A stretch of DNA of 64,000 nt from Incurvaria masculella (GCA_946894095.1 OX335643.1:11147036-11211035), one strand, 5' to 3'. Numbered from the stretch's first letter, positions 49,040 to 59,050 are shown. Program-made: numbers and translations. Notes: generated from the sequence alone by a model not told the origin.

Positions 49040-49214
49040 ATTATACCTTATAACTTAAAAACCAAACACAATTTTACAATGCCAAAGGTCATCAGACATC
49101 TAGTTCGATCAAATAAAGCTATTTTGAGAAAAATTTGGGATCCCTGACAAGATATATGGGCGTGATCTTCTTTCCCCGTTTGTATAGGGAGTTGAGCGGG
49201 ATGGGCCACCTTAA
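49040..49214 (-). mobile_element. TTAA MITE family B, truncated copy in Vps39 intron 5
   Basis: Only the right third remains, from ACCTTATAACTTAAAAACCA to GGGATGGGCCACCTTAA. Confidence 0.82.
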
Positions 49215-49681
49215 AACTTTAAATGGTGCAGACTTTTATATGATTTCAGATTACTGTGGGTAATCATTATAGGGTTTGCAAGAACAGCTTGCTCTTGGTG
49301 GGTTGATGAATGATGGACGACGTTTTGGTTGACTGTGAAGAGAAGACAAGAAGAGCAGGACCACTTAAAACCCCGTAATTAAGTACTGTGGATGGTCTGA
49401 CCGAAGGCCAAGTATCTTCGTAGACTACCCTCTGCACAGCACTACATCAGACAGTCTTCGTCTTCATCGAACTGACAGCTCCCTGTTGACCGCCGCTGGC
49501 ATGGGTCCTTGCCTCAATCTAGACCAAATGTTTAGTACGAAACGTTGTGCGCAATCATCGACACACAGTGATTAAGCCGTTCTTAAACACCCTAAAATGC
49601 GCGCAAAATCACCTCTGCACTACTATGCTCCATTTCTAAAGAATGGAATTTTAATAAAATGTTGTTACGTCTGTCTGGCAG

Positions 49682-49799
49682 TGTGGGACGAGCCATACGT
49701 GCTCGGCTTACTCCAGGACCAGATAGTAGTGCAGACCATGGAGCCGCCACTGTTCGTGCAGACCCTCGCCGATCTCAACAAGGCCCGCCTCATGTACAG
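49682..49799 (+). CDS. Vps39: Vps39 exon 6 (CNH domain)
   Basis: The acceptor CTGTCTGGCAG joins the G of exon 5 to TG, giving Val, then WDEPYVLGLLQDQIVVQTME. This corresponds to the mammalian PPYIIAVLPRYVEIRTFEPR segment near the end of the CNH domain. It ends LADLNKARLMY in phase 2 at a GTAAAA donor. Confidence 0.88.
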
Positions 49800-50412
49800 G
49801 TAAAACCCTCTGCACTTGAAGTGCATGCCCCCCTCCCCTCACTTGAGGGAATAGCAATAAATGCATATTAAGACCCTGATCGCTCCTGATTGTAATCTTA
49901 GATACCTATAACGGTAAATATGTACATAATATTTACTATTTTGAAATGGATTAAATTCGCTGTGGTTATTTTTAAATTTAAATTTTAATTTTTTAAATTC
50001 AATTTATTTAAAAAAAACACACGTACACAATTAACTAAAAAAAACAATAGGTTACAATCATACATTTTACAAGAATCTTAGTTAATAAAATTATAAATTG
50101 CAGCCTACAGAAGAACTAAATTCTGTGTAGTAGGCCGTGTTAGGCATAGGACAAAAAATACATTAAAAAGCATAATGTATTTTTATGTGCTATGCATGTA
50201 AATATAATGAAATGTGGTTTTACTTACGTCCAGGTCAAATTGAACGCAATCTGCTCTTAACACACCCTTAAAAAAATTGTTCTTGTAATGCAACACAAGT
50301 TGTTCTTACAATAACCACAGATTTGTCTGTAATTCAAACATATGAAATTTGAACCCTTTCCATATGTCCTGAATTGGCAAAAATGTTTACCACTCACATA
50401 CGTTTTTCTCAG

Positions 50413-50539
50413 GTGCAAGCGCGGGCTCGTGTTCGTTGCGTCGATGGGGCAAGTGTGGTGCGCGAGCGCGGTGGACGTGACGCGACAGAGGCAGACGCTG
50501 TTGAAGGACAAGCACTTCCAGCTCGCCATTAAGCTCACA
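50413..50539 (+). CDS. Vps39: Vps39 exon 7 (end of CNH, start of helical repeats)
   Basis: Acceptor TTTTTCTCAG. The split codon gives Arg, then CKRGLVFVASMGQVWCASAV and a helical segment LLKDKHFQLAIKLT, the family's LLQDKQFELALQLA equivalent that opens the alpha-solenoid after the propeller. The donor is consensus GTGAGT in phase 0. A partial SINE copy follows at about 50568. Confidence 0.9.
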
Positions 50540-50567
50540 GTGAGTCGGTGGAAATAAGTGAAAACAG

Positions 50568-50835
50568 GGGCGTAGGTCCTTGCGTCTATGCCAGAGGTCA
50601 TGGGTATATTCCCCTCCAGTCATGCAGCACTTTCTTCACCTTCCGAGTTTGATGATTGCATTTAGTTATGAATGCGAACTGTTCCATGGTTCAGAATTCA
50701 TGTTAAACTGTAGGATCCCTTCCCTAGTGTGTGTTAGGGTTAAGGTCGCCCGGGTTGGTACCATAGCAATGGATGAAACGATGGTCGAAGCGGCAATGAA
50801 AAATTTATCGTGTTATTCTTCTAGTTCAATCTGAT
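50568..50835 (+). repeat. SINE family C, partial copy in Vps39 intron 7
   Basis: Head-like GCCAGAGGTCATGGGTATAT, body CTGTTCCATGGTTCAGAATT and GAAACGATGGTCGAAGCGGC; it stops at CTAGTTCAATCTGATCA. Confidence 0.68.
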
Positions 50836-50956
50836 CATAATGGTTATGGAATGGCACCGAATGATTTGTATTTTCCAGTCTACCCCTGCTATGCCTCACT
50901 GCCCTGTATGTGTGAATAGCATCATTCACAACAATAAAACAAACTTCTTGTTGCAG

Positions 50957-51154
50957 AATCTTTCGGACGATACAGACGAGGCAAAGAAGCAGAAGATCCA
51001 CTCGATTCAGATGCTGTACGCACTGGACTTGTTCGACAATAAGCGCTACTCGGAATCGATGGCTGAGTTCGTGAAGCTGGAGACGGACCCGGCGGAGGTG
51101 ATACGGCTGTTCCCGGAGTTGGGTGGCGCGCCCGGAGAGGATAGCAAGGCCAAG
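50957..51154 (+). CDS. Vps39: Vps39 exon 8 (alpha-solenoid; 3' end tandemly duplicated)
   Basis: Acceptor CTTGTTGCAG, then NLSDDTDEAKKQKIHSIQML, YALDLFDNKRYSESMAEFVK and TDPAEVIRLFPELGG. These match the DDSD-EKQQQIH-IK-LYA, KRFDESM and TDP-HVMGLYP stretches of the family. The exon is 66 codons in phase 0-0 with donor GTGCGA. The family's next segment (roughly LLP--YR---YP in mammals) seems absent or very diverged; the Gly/Ala/Pro-rich GGAPGEDSKAK takes its place and joins directly to exon 9. The 3' part recurs twice downstream with a 139-base period. Confidence 0.9.
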
Positions 51155-51176
51155 GTGCGAACCATCTTGCTAAAAT

Positions 51177-51398
51177 AATAAGTGCTACTAAGAGTCGATG
51201 GCGGAGTTCGTGAAGCTGGAGACGGACCCGGCGGAGGTGATACGGTTGTTCCCAAAGCTGGGTGGTGCGCCCGGAGAGGACAGCAAGGCCAAGGTGCGAA
51301 CCCTCTTGCTACAATAATGAGTGCTTCTCGGAGTCGATGGTGCAGTTCGTGAAGCTGGAGACGGACCCGGCAGAGGTGATACGGTTGTTTCCAGAGAT
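51177..51398 (+). repeat. two tandem partial copies of Vps39 exon 8
   Basis: From 51038 onward the sequence recurs with a 139-base period: copy 1 is the 3' half of exon 8 plus its donor and 22 bases of intron, copy 2 starts at 51177, and copy 3 runs from 51316 to about 51398, where similarity stops. Copy 2 keeps an open frame equivalent to SMAEFVKLETDPAEVIRLFP and an intact GTGCGAACC donor, but I see no pyrimidine tract or convincing acceptor in front of it. Since 139 is not a multiple of three, the copies cannot be read through from copy 1. They are most simply intronic debris of a local tandem duplication; use of copy 2 as an alternative exon is possible but unsupported. Confidence 0.9.
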
Positions 51399-52579
51399 CC
51401 AAATCTAAGTGTTTCTTACATATCACGGCCTTCCATGTTTGGCGTCTCGGAGTGTTGCTGGCGTCGCTCCTTGTTCCTCGCCCGATGGCTGACACTTCGC
51501 CCGCAGCACTACATTATTATCGACATGGTCGGTATTGCAGCTACCAAACGCCGAGGACACAAAAAAACAAGATAGCAATGTCAGACTCTGACGTTATTGT
51601 CTCGTTGTCACATTGTGTTAAAAGGCAAGAGCACCTATCCATGCAGCCATGTTAATTATGATTGATATTATTATATTATTGACTAAACGATGAGCGAAGC
51701 TTCTGTATGTCCAGCTGTTCTCCGCTACAGGGTGCATTTCCCAACCGATTCCCGTGAGTTATTGTAAGCAGTCCGATAATTATATAGAAATGTTTAGTCG
51801 GGCCCATAGAAATAGGATGTACAAGAACCACAAAGTCTGATAGCTGGCGAGACAATAATCGAAATGCAACAGTATAGGTGCACTGTTAATGTGTTGGGTG
51901 AAAAATAGTGTTGCTAAGTCCCGCATCCAAAATTATCGATATTGATATTTATTGGTTGTGCATGTGGACCGACATTTGTGAAATAAAATAATTTAAAAAT
52001 CTCTTTCACTGGTAAGCACGCGGCTCATCTGAGGGCGAGTAGCTGTCATACGCTAAGCATAAAAAAGATGTAGATATTTTTTATACATAAATGTACACAT
52101 AGCTGATGGCCGCTACTCGGATTTATACTTTTCGTATTCGTTTCATGACCACAAGGACAGGGGTCTACTCATGCAAGCGAACACAAGAAGTTCTCGTGGT
52201 CGTTTCTGTAAAATGTATGTAGAAAAAAGTAGGCATCTTTTTCCTGCATAGAGTTTGACAAAAGCGAACACGAGAACTTTTCGATTTCGCTTCCCTGAGT
52301 AAATATGCTGGTAAATGTATTTCTAACTCGTAATTGAAATTCAAGAAAAATAAAAGCCTTATTCATGATTTCTTCCTAATCAATGAGTTACCTTATCACT
52401 TTACAATCAATGCCAATATGCCTAACACTTATATATTTTTGATTAATTAAAACTTATGCCACCCTGGTCCAATAAAAAAATATATTTTGTCAAGTTATAC
52501 ATCATTATACATCGAGCGTGTTCGACACATCGAGCGAAAACATTTATTTATAGGTAATTGGGGTAATTATCAAGGTTTT

Positions 52580-52954
52580 TTTTTTTTATTCAAAGTGTTG
52601 ATAGGACTTTAGCCGCATTGCGGTTATGCCAGTCCCATAGTAACTATTGTACACAGTTTTAAGGTCTCTCTAACCTCTTAAAGCTAAAGAGGCCTTAAAA
52701 AAATGTATTAATGTTTTACAATTTTTAGATAGTGGCTGCGATAATGCATAATGAATTCCGAAAAAATAGTTGTATGCATCTAACTTCAATTTGTCCATTA
52801 ATTTTCGCCTCAGTGGTTCGTTCTGCACACACTCCATCAAAATGTGAAATTGGTCTTCAGGCTTATTACATACATTACAATTAGGTGAATCCACTTTTCG
52901 CATCAAATAGGCACTTTTATTTAGTGGAGTGTGTCCTGATCGGAGTCTCAAAGC
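52580..52954 (-). pseudogene. LINE C-terminal fragment with zinc knuckle
   Basis: Read on the minus strand the fragment encodes LRLRSGHTPLNKSAYLMRKV and CNVCNKPEDQFHILMEC, a CX2CX7HX4C zinc knuckle as found at the C-terminus of RNase H-bearing LINEs (I/R1/Jockey types), then a short tail ending in a stop at 52670 and a 3' UTR with poly(A) at about 52587-52576. Homology begins abruptly at about 52954, so it is strongly 5'-truncated. Confidence 0.8.
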
Positions 52955-52956
52955 AA

Positions 52957-53122
52957 AATATTAATAAAAGTGTTTATTATACTCATTTTTTTCTTTTTAA
53001 TGTTATATTTTTAATATTAATATTATATTTAACTTTTAGTTCTTTAAATCTATTTATATTTTATTTATTTTTTGAAAGAAGCTTAATTCCTACTTTAATA
53101 TTAATTATTGGTTGAGGATATC
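52957..53122 (+). pseudogene. nad4: nuclear copy of mitochondrial nad4 fragment (NUMT)
   Basis: The + strand frame reads LYLTFSSLNLFIFYLFFERS and LIPTLILIIG, followed by TGA GGA TAT. Insect ND4 has the same FY-FFE-SLIPT--LI-GWGYQPERLQAG block, and TGA at 53113-53115 is read as Trp in the invertebrate mitochondrial code, which explains the apparent stop. The stretch is far more AT-rich than its neighbours. The copy ends at GGATATC, where the insertion's right target duplication begins. The left edge is set where the LINE similarity stops and is uncertain by some ten bases. Confidence 0.85.
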
Positions 53123-53199
53123 ATCAAGGTTTTGACCCATGACACCTTTTGTCAGATGTCACGTGGTAACGAGATTAGTTTTTTTTTCCTTATTTTTAA

Positions 53200-53400
53200 A
53201 ATTTTCCAAAATTCCGGCTTTGCACCCTTGAAACTTGTTTATTTTTTAATGTTATCAGGATTTTTTTTTAAATACAATCAGTTTCAGCGACATCTACATT
53301 TGAAGCATTGTAATCAGAATTTGGAAATGATCGAAAAAAAAATTCGTCGTGACATTCCTTGGAAGCAGGATTTTCAGATAATTTTTAAAGATCTTATTAC
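53200..53400 (-). repeat. family E fragment (inverted)
   Basis: TTTCAGCGACATCTACATTT at 53281 and GGAAGCAGGATTTT at 53361 are the inverse of the body and T-arm end of the sequence at 46763-46920. Confidence 0.5.
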
Positions 53401-53469
53401 AAGCTTGTTTTCAAAAACGTTGTATACTTTTATTATTTGAATTATGACCCGTACTTTTTTTGGTGCAAA

Positions 53470-53883
53470 CTCTCGTAGCCTAGTGGCGCGGGGACTTGCA
53501 TAGCATACCAGAGGTCTGGGTTCAAATGATCGCACCGTTCATGCAGAACTTTATTTCTCATTCTGAGTTGGATAAGTGCATATCGTCACGAAAGCTGCTC
53601 CATGGTTCGGAATCCATGTGAAACTGTAGGTCCCTTCCCCTACTAGGTGGTAGGGTTTAAGCCCGCCCGGGTTGGTACCATGGCATTGGATGAAAAACTG
53701 CTCGAAGCGACAATGAAGAATTGTCCGTGTTTTCCATCCAGTTCAATGTAGCCACACTCATAAATGGAAGGTCCTGGCATGGTACCTAATTCCTTCGGAA
53801 ATGTGGTGTGCTGGGCTAATATCATTACGGTAGTTGTGTGGTATTAGCCATCCATGTCAGGTTGCATAAATATAAAAAAAACA
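53470..53883 (+). mobile_element. SINE family C, full copy in Vps39 intron 8
   Basis: Head CTCGTAGCCTAGTGGCGCGG and GTCTGGGTTCAAATG, body and tail TCAGGTTGCATAAATATAAA. Close in sequence to the copies at 17525 and 63154. Confidence 0.85.
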
Positions 53884-55628
53884 GACAAATCAAATATAAA
53901 AGCATAAATACTTTTGTTTGATTATAGACAAATTTACATTTATTGTATGATATTTCATTTAAATTTGACAGGTTGTCAAAGGTTGGAATTTTTTGTTATT
54001 ATTGTGCGTGCCTGGTTCCCTACTGGGATGATATGAAGTGACTTATTTTATAGTCAGTGAATGTACTTCTAGTAATTCAAATGGAATAATGTGGCAGCCC
54101 TCTAGAAAAACATACATTCATAAAATGTTGTCCACTATTTTTCTCCATGGGTGCGACTACTCCTCCTAGTGAGTACTTACGCTTTTTTCACACGAACAAT
54201 TCAATACAAATATTTGGACATAGAAATTTTAGGGAATAGGGAAATTCAGAATTAAAATGAATGCCTGGTATAGGTAACTGTAACAGATGAAGTACAATCA
54301 GTTGCTTCGTTTCACTGGCTGGCAAGGTTTTTTTAATAAAATAAAATTTGCAAAGAAAATTAATTGGAATGCTAATGTGTCATTTTTGATCTAAAAAAAA
54401 GATGCCTTTCTCTAGATTACGAAATGGTAAAAAGGCAGCCCCTTCCATTTACATTTCAAGTAATTGGTAATTTTAGAAATAATGCAATCCCAGCACTTAG
54501 CTGGCTCTTATTATGAACACCAAATAAACGATCATATTTTTATTCATATCGAAAGATAGCTGGCTTCAACGTCTATCAATAACGTTTAATGAGTCAGATA
54601 GGATTTATTACTACAATCAAGGAATTAAAAGACCACCTTAAATTAAAAGAGCTCTGAGCAATAGAGATTTTTTGTAATCTGTGACGTGGACTCTAGCCAC
54701 CTAATAATGTGCACAATTGCATAAAACTCATCCAGCAGGGTACTAACGTAAAAAATGATGTCATAAAAATAACCTTGAAATAGATCCAAAATAGTTTCAA
54801 TATATATTATCCCGTGAAAGGAGTGGCGACCGAGCCGCACGGGCACCGCGACGCGCGGCGTCTGATTCGCGTGGTGATCTGTAAAAAAATATCGATTGTC
54901 AAACAAAGGTCTCTGTCAAGCCCTAGCGAAATAAAATATTTTCTCACGTATTCAAAATATCCTAAATGTACGCAGGAAATGTTATAAATTATATAAATAT
55001 TGATAAAAGGAAGCGTAATTTACAATTACACTTACTTTATTTGCAGAGTTTCGGCTTATATTACAAGAAAATGGGTAAGGTTGATATTTCGTTTTTACCT
55101 TTTAAAAGTGTATTTCTCTCGGTTATGGGGCTTGTTCACCTCACAATCCGTAAAGGCACAGGTAACGATGGCTTCAACACTGCTTTCTTTCAGGAAAACT
55201 TTAGAAATGTACGAGATATTTCGAAAAAACGTTTGACATTTAATGTGTTTGGACACTGCGTGGTGATAACGATTTTGAAAGTGGTCTCATCGGGAATTAT
55301 GTTCCATCCCTCTCTAATTCATCGGTAGTGATACTTGAAACCGACTCTCGCTCCCACACTCTGTTCGTCTTGTAAGCGCGCTGCGCGCGCATGCTAGGTC
55401 TGTGGTCGGGCCAGTTCTAAAAAAATTTCAAAAATGTTAAATGTTCAAAAAGACAGACCAACGAGGTCTTCAGCTCAGAGAGCCACTACTAGTATTACTT
55501 AAATAACTAGCAGCTTGAAGCTGATGCGTGAATAATTTTTTTCACAGAGTTTATATATAAAATTTTAAACCAGTGAACCAAACAACTGACATAGATCACA
55601 TAAATATTTTCACGGTCTGTTCGCGTAG
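53884..55628. other. rest of Vps39 intron 8
   Basis: No exon found. The family segment expected between exons 8 and 9 was searched for in all + frames here and not recognised. A short GC-rich patch at 54820-54885 has a TTTTTTACAG acceptor-like string on the minus strand but no matching domain. Confidence 0.5.
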
Positions 55629-55826
55629 GAGCTGGAGGGCAAGGATCTGGAGAGCGCGCTGTCGGCGCTGATCGAGTACCTCACGGAGATGCGGCAGCGG
55701 CTGCAGGCCCCGCCGCCGGGCGCGGACGCGGCCGCCGCTGACGCGGAGCGCGAGGCCGCGCGGCTCAGGAATCTGCCTGCGCTGCTGGAGCTCATCGACA
55801 CGACGCTGCTCAAGTGCTATCTGCAG
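55629..55826 (+). CDS. Vps39: Vps39 exon 9 (Vps39_1 region)
   Basis: The acceptor GTTCGCGTAG is pyrimidine-poor but the frame is clear: ELEGKDLESALSALIEYLTE, then a 25-residue Ala/Gly/Pro/Glu-rich low-complexity linker, then LPALLELIDTTLLKCYLQ. The final block is almost invariant in the family (IDTTLLKCYL) and is the core of the Vps39_1/TGFBRAP1-like domain. Phase 0-0, 66 codons, donor GTGCGC. Very GC-rich compared with flanking introns. Confidence 0.92.
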
Positions 55827-56189
55827 GTGCGCCTCGCTCTGGCGGTTTATAACGGGAAACGTTTAACACGAGAGTCCGATTTGAGCTTTACTGATATCTT
55901 TAATCAAAACATGGTACAGGGATGGAAAAATCCTTGAAAACTCTGGTGGAGTTGAGTAAAAATGGTACTTCTAGCCAAGAGTGGACGTATTGAATATTAA
56001 GTAGGTCAATAGTTAATAGTTAAGTTAGTTAGTTTTGCTCAAGAAATGTATATATTTTTGATTCAGTTAATATGCTCGGTACTACTGTACAACATATTAC
56101 TTGATCATTTCCGTCTGCCCATTATAAATATGAGTAGGTACATTAAACGTATAAACATCCAATGCAGTGCAACATTCTGTTTTGTCCAG

Positions 56190-56412
56190 ACGAATGATGC
56201 GCTGGTGGCATCACTATTGAGGCTTAACCACTGCAAGCTGGACGAGGCGGAGAGGACTCTGCTGCAGCACGGCAAGCACAGCGAGCTGATCATCCTGTAC
56301 CAGACCAGCGCGCAGCACACCAAGGCGCTGCAGCTGCTGCAGGAGCAGGCGCACGAGCCGCACTCCAGCCTGCGCGGCTACCATCGCACCAAGGCCTACC
56401 TGCAGAACTTGG
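56190..56412 (+). CDS. Vps39: Vps39 exon 10 (clathrin-like repeat start)
   Basis: Acceptor TTTTGTCCAG, then TNDALVASLLRLNHCKLDEA, a segment HGKHSELIILYQTSAQHTKA and RGYHRTKAYLQNLG. SELIILY and the ALQLLQEQA repeat match the family closely. Ends in phase 1 at GTGAGC. It is followed by a decayed second copy of itself (56440-56600). Confidence 0.93.
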
Positions 56413-56439
56413 GTGAGCCGACAGTCAGAGACTAAGGAA

Positions 56440-56600
56440 TAATTGCAAGCTAGACGAGGTAGGAAGGACTCTGCTGCAGCACGGCAAGCACAGCGAGCTG
56501 ATCATGCTATACTAGTCCAGAACACAGCACTCCATAGTGCTACAGCTGCTGCAGGAGCAGGCGCATAGGCTACCATTGCACCAAGCCCACCTGCAGAATG
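56440..56600 (+). pseudogene. decayed tandem copy of Vps39 exon 10
   Basis: Beginning 27 bases after the exon 10 donor, the sequence again reads like the middle and end of exon 10 (tgcaagctagacgagg at 56444, and a ctgcagcacggcaagcacag stretch), offset by 212 bases from the real exon. Copy 2 has an in-frame TAG where the exon encodes the Gln after LY, several substitutions, and about 21 bases deleted before it ends at a ctgcagaatgg equivalent of the exon end; no donor remains. It is a non-functional duplication inside intron 10. Confidence 0.88.
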
Positions 56601-56752
56601 GACCTACAGTAGCAATTTAGTTCTGATGTTATGATATAGGAAATATACGGACTATTCCACAAATAGCAAAAAAGGGCTCATAAACTTAATGGAGATTCTG
56701 TCCATATAGGAGTTCTATTAGAAGAGTCAATGAGACGAACAGTTTTTTACAG

Positions 56753-56874
56753 GCTCCGAGCACACGCATCTGATCTTCCAGTTTTCGGGCTGGCTGCTGC
56801 GGGAGCACCCCGAGGAGGGACTCAAGGTATTCACCGATGACATCGCAGAAGTGGAGCAGCTGCCCCGCCATAAG
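56753..56874 (+). CDS. Vps39: Vps39 exon 11 (clathrin-like repeat)
   Basis: Acceptor AGTTTTTTACAG. The split Gly codon is followed by SEHTHLIFQFSGWLLREHPE, then GLKVFTDDIAEVEQLPRHK. This matches the family's T-NLHLIF-YS-WVL---PEDGLKIFTEDLPEVE-LPR segment almost residue for residue. Phase 0 donor GTAACC. Confidence 0.93.
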
Positions 56875-57123
56875 GTAACCTTCATTTGACTCATGAATTT
56901 TGGTAAAATCCTTTAGTAAAACCCAAATACTCATAACAATCCTTCTATCCAAATAATTATTCCAGTAATTGCCCGCTAAGTAGCCGGCATGGCACCTCAC
57001 TGGCAAGGGCTGCCATCTTGTTGATCCACATAAATAAAAAACTGTCTAGTTGTTGTTTTTTTCACTATCAACCATCAACTGTTTCTGCTCAATGGTTGTT
57101 AAAACATACTTATTCGAACATAG

Positions 57124-57256
57124 GTGCTAGACTTTCTGCTGCGCGAGCACGAACCGTTGGTGGTCCCGTACCTGGAGCACGTGATCCATGCGTGGGGCGA
57201 CACCAACCCGCTGTTCCACAACGGCCTCATACGCATGTACCGGGAGAAGATCACAG
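57124..57256 (+). CDS. Vps39: Vps39 exon 12 (clathrin-like repeat)
   Basis: Acceptor CGAACATAG, then VLDFLLREHEPLVVPYLEHV, IHAWGDTNPLFHNGLIRMYR and EKIT. The PYLEH-IH-W and FHN-LI--Y blocks are diagnostic. Ends in phase 1; the donor chosen is ACAG/GTCCGT, because it joins exon 13 in frame. The family's LMKEYLLSFP region is not seen after it and is probably missing or diverged in this species. Confidence 0.9.
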
Positions 57257-57374
57257 GTCCGTACACGTGCACCTACTGAGCTGCCACTTCGATTCTCTTC
57301 TGCCATGATGAAAACATTAAATAATATCAGAATACAAAATATCTAGTCTGATGATGATATCCGGTCTATCTGGA

Positions 57375-58030
57375 GAGGTTTATTTATTTATTTATTTTAT
57401 ACTAGATAGGCAGCCTAGGCTGATGTGTCTAAATCGAGTACATAGTTCATTGATGTATTAACAAAAAATTTTTGACTTAATCCGTTTACGTTCACTTAGT
57501 TACTTATATATATTACTGATATATTACTTATATAATGTTTTTATTTAGATAGGCGTCCAACCAGTTCTTAAATTGATTAGTGTTGTTTGTACCGATAATG
57601 TCCTCTGGAAGTTGGTTCCAATCGTCAACCACTCTGTTGGTTATGAAGTGCTTCCGTGTGTTGGTTTTGTGTTCTGTTTTATTCAGTTTTAGAGTGTGGC
57701 CACGCAGGTGAGTGTTATGATTACGAGTGAACATTTCCTTCATTGCTTCACAGTTGTATTTCTCAGTAAGCATTTTATACACTTCGATTAAATCACCTCG
57801 CATCCGTCTTTGGTGCAGGGTTGGTAGTTTGAGGGCCTTCAATCTTTCTTCATAGAGTAAGGTTTTTAGCTGCCAAGGTATTTTTGTAAACTTTCGTTGT
57901 ACATTTTCAAGTAGAGTGATATCTTTGATGAAGTAGGGTTGCCACACTTGAAAAGCGTACTCCAGGAGAGGTTGTACATATGACTTGTAAATATCATATA
58001 TATGACGAAGGTCAAGGTCACGAATCAAAC
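57375..58030 (-). mobile_element. LINE 3' end fragment, CR1-like, in Vps39 intron 12
   Basis: The minus strand encodes 166 residues ending at 57528: YKSYVQPLLEYAFQVWQPYF, LLENVQRKFTKI, YEERLKALKLPTL, RRMRGDLIEVYKML and a tail VVDDWNQLPEDII. This is the reverse-transcriptase thumb and C-terminus of CR1-type LINEs. The 3' end is a (TAAA)n-type run (57378-57398 read as TTTA), as CR1-like elements have simple-repeat tails. Its right edge lies just 47 bases before the exon 13 acceptor. Confidence 0.85.
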
Positions 58031-58076
58031 TTTAGGTACCCGGTGTTGTTTTGACAAAATACGGCAATGACCGCAG

Positions 58077-58277
58077 ACAAGAAGTCATCGGTGACAGACG
58101 AGGAGGTGCGGCACACGCGCGCCAAGCTGCTCGCGTTCCTCTCGGAGTCGGCGCACTACACGCCGGAGAGCGTGCTGCTGCACTTCCCCGCCGATGGGCT
58201 GTACGAGGAGCGCGCCGTCGTGCTCGGCCGGCTGGGCCAGCACGAGCGCGCGCTGCCCATCTACGTGCAGATCCTGG
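58077..58277 (+). CDS. Vps39: Vps39 exon 13
   Basis: Acceptor ATGACCGCAG at 58075-58076 gives a split Asp, then KKSSVTDEEVRHTRAKLLAF, LSESAHYTPESVLLHFPADG and LYEERAVVLGRLGQHERALP. The FP-DGL-EERA-LLGR-G-HE-AL-IYV-IL pattern is the strongest C-terminal signature of the family. An upstream acceptor at 58035 was set aside because it leads to a stop in the required phase. Phase 1 donor GTGAGC. Confidence 0.9.
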
Positions 58278-58537
58278 GTGAGCTTTAACTTTAAACTTTT
58301 TAGAATGTTATTAGATATGCTCACTTCGTGCCATGCGACATACTAAACCTTAAACTCTCAGACATTGAAGTGTAGCAAAGAATCCTAAATCGGCGTTTAC
58401 GGAACTTTTTGTAAAAACGTCAAATCTCATACAAGTTTTTCTACTTATTCTGTGGTTTTACTTCTTTGACCTGTCGGAATCAAACTCTGACTACCAATTT
58501 GTATAAAAACTCGCATGATTTGTTAGTGTCAAATATT

Positions 58538-58919
58538 TTTTTTATACAACCTGACATGGATGGCTAATACCACACAACTACCGTTATGATATTAGCCCAA
58601 CACACCCGAATGAATAAGATGCTATGCCAGGACCTTCTCTTTACGAGCACGGCTACATTGAACTGGATGGAAAACTAATTTTTCATTGCCGCTTCGACCA
58701 TCTTTTCATCCAATGCGATGTTACCAACCCGGGGGGGGCTTAAACCCTACCACCTAGTAGGGGAAGGGTACCTACAGTTTTACATGGATTCCGAACCATG
58801 GAGCAGCACGCATTCATTACGAAATGCACTTATCCACCTCAGAAAGAGGAAGAAAGTGGTGCATGAATAGGGCGAGGATTTGAACCCAGGCCCCTTGGAT
58901 GGAAGGCAAGTCCCTGCGT
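58538..58919 (-). mobile_element. SINE family C copy in Vps39 intron 13
   Basis: Inverted copy: T-rich tail, ACATGGATGGCTAATACCAC, body with a G7 run, and head GATTTGAACCCAGGCCCC. Ends before the A-box. Confidence 0.82.
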
Positions 58920-58952
58920 TATGTTTGTTTAGATTTTCACTGTTGTTCGACA

Positions 58953-59050
58953 TATTATTTTACGTTTACGGATAAACAGTGTTGTAAACGGATAAATGTC
59001 GAGCTAAGTAAGTAAGCTGAACACTGTTTATCCGTAAATGTAAAATAATA
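58953..59050. repeat. 31-bp stem hairpin in Vps39 intron 13
   Basis: TATTATTTTACGTTTACGGA ... AACAGTGTT and its inverse AACACTGTTTATCCGTAAAT ... AATAATA, one mismatch, loop 36 bases. Confidence 0.75.

Larger units (their letters stand above)
52569..53133 (-). mobile_element. LINE 3' end fused to mitochondrial nad4, one insertion unit with TSD
   Basis: The 11-base string ATCAAGGTTTT occurs at 52569-52579 and again at 53123-53133. Between the copies lie, from left to right, a poly(T) run, the 3' end of a minus-strand LINE, and a + strand piece of mitochondrial nad4 that reaches the right copy exactly. The direct repeats therefore look like the target-site duplication of a single insertion containing both. 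The poly(T) is the LINE poly(A) tail read from the other strand. Confidence 0.75.

Noticed and set aside
51186..51293. alternative Vps39 exon 8b
   Set aside because: Open frame and donor present, but no usable acceptor upstream; kept as a duplication unless spliced reads appear.
54820..54900. minus-strand exon after a TTTTTTACAG acceptor
   Set aside because: The GC-rich patch gives no recognisable protein in any frame, and no donor or neighbouring exon was found.
58036..58076. alternative exon 13 acceptor at 58035
   Set aside because: In the phase required by exon 12 it leads to a TGA within a dozen codons; the 58076 acceptor gives a clean join.
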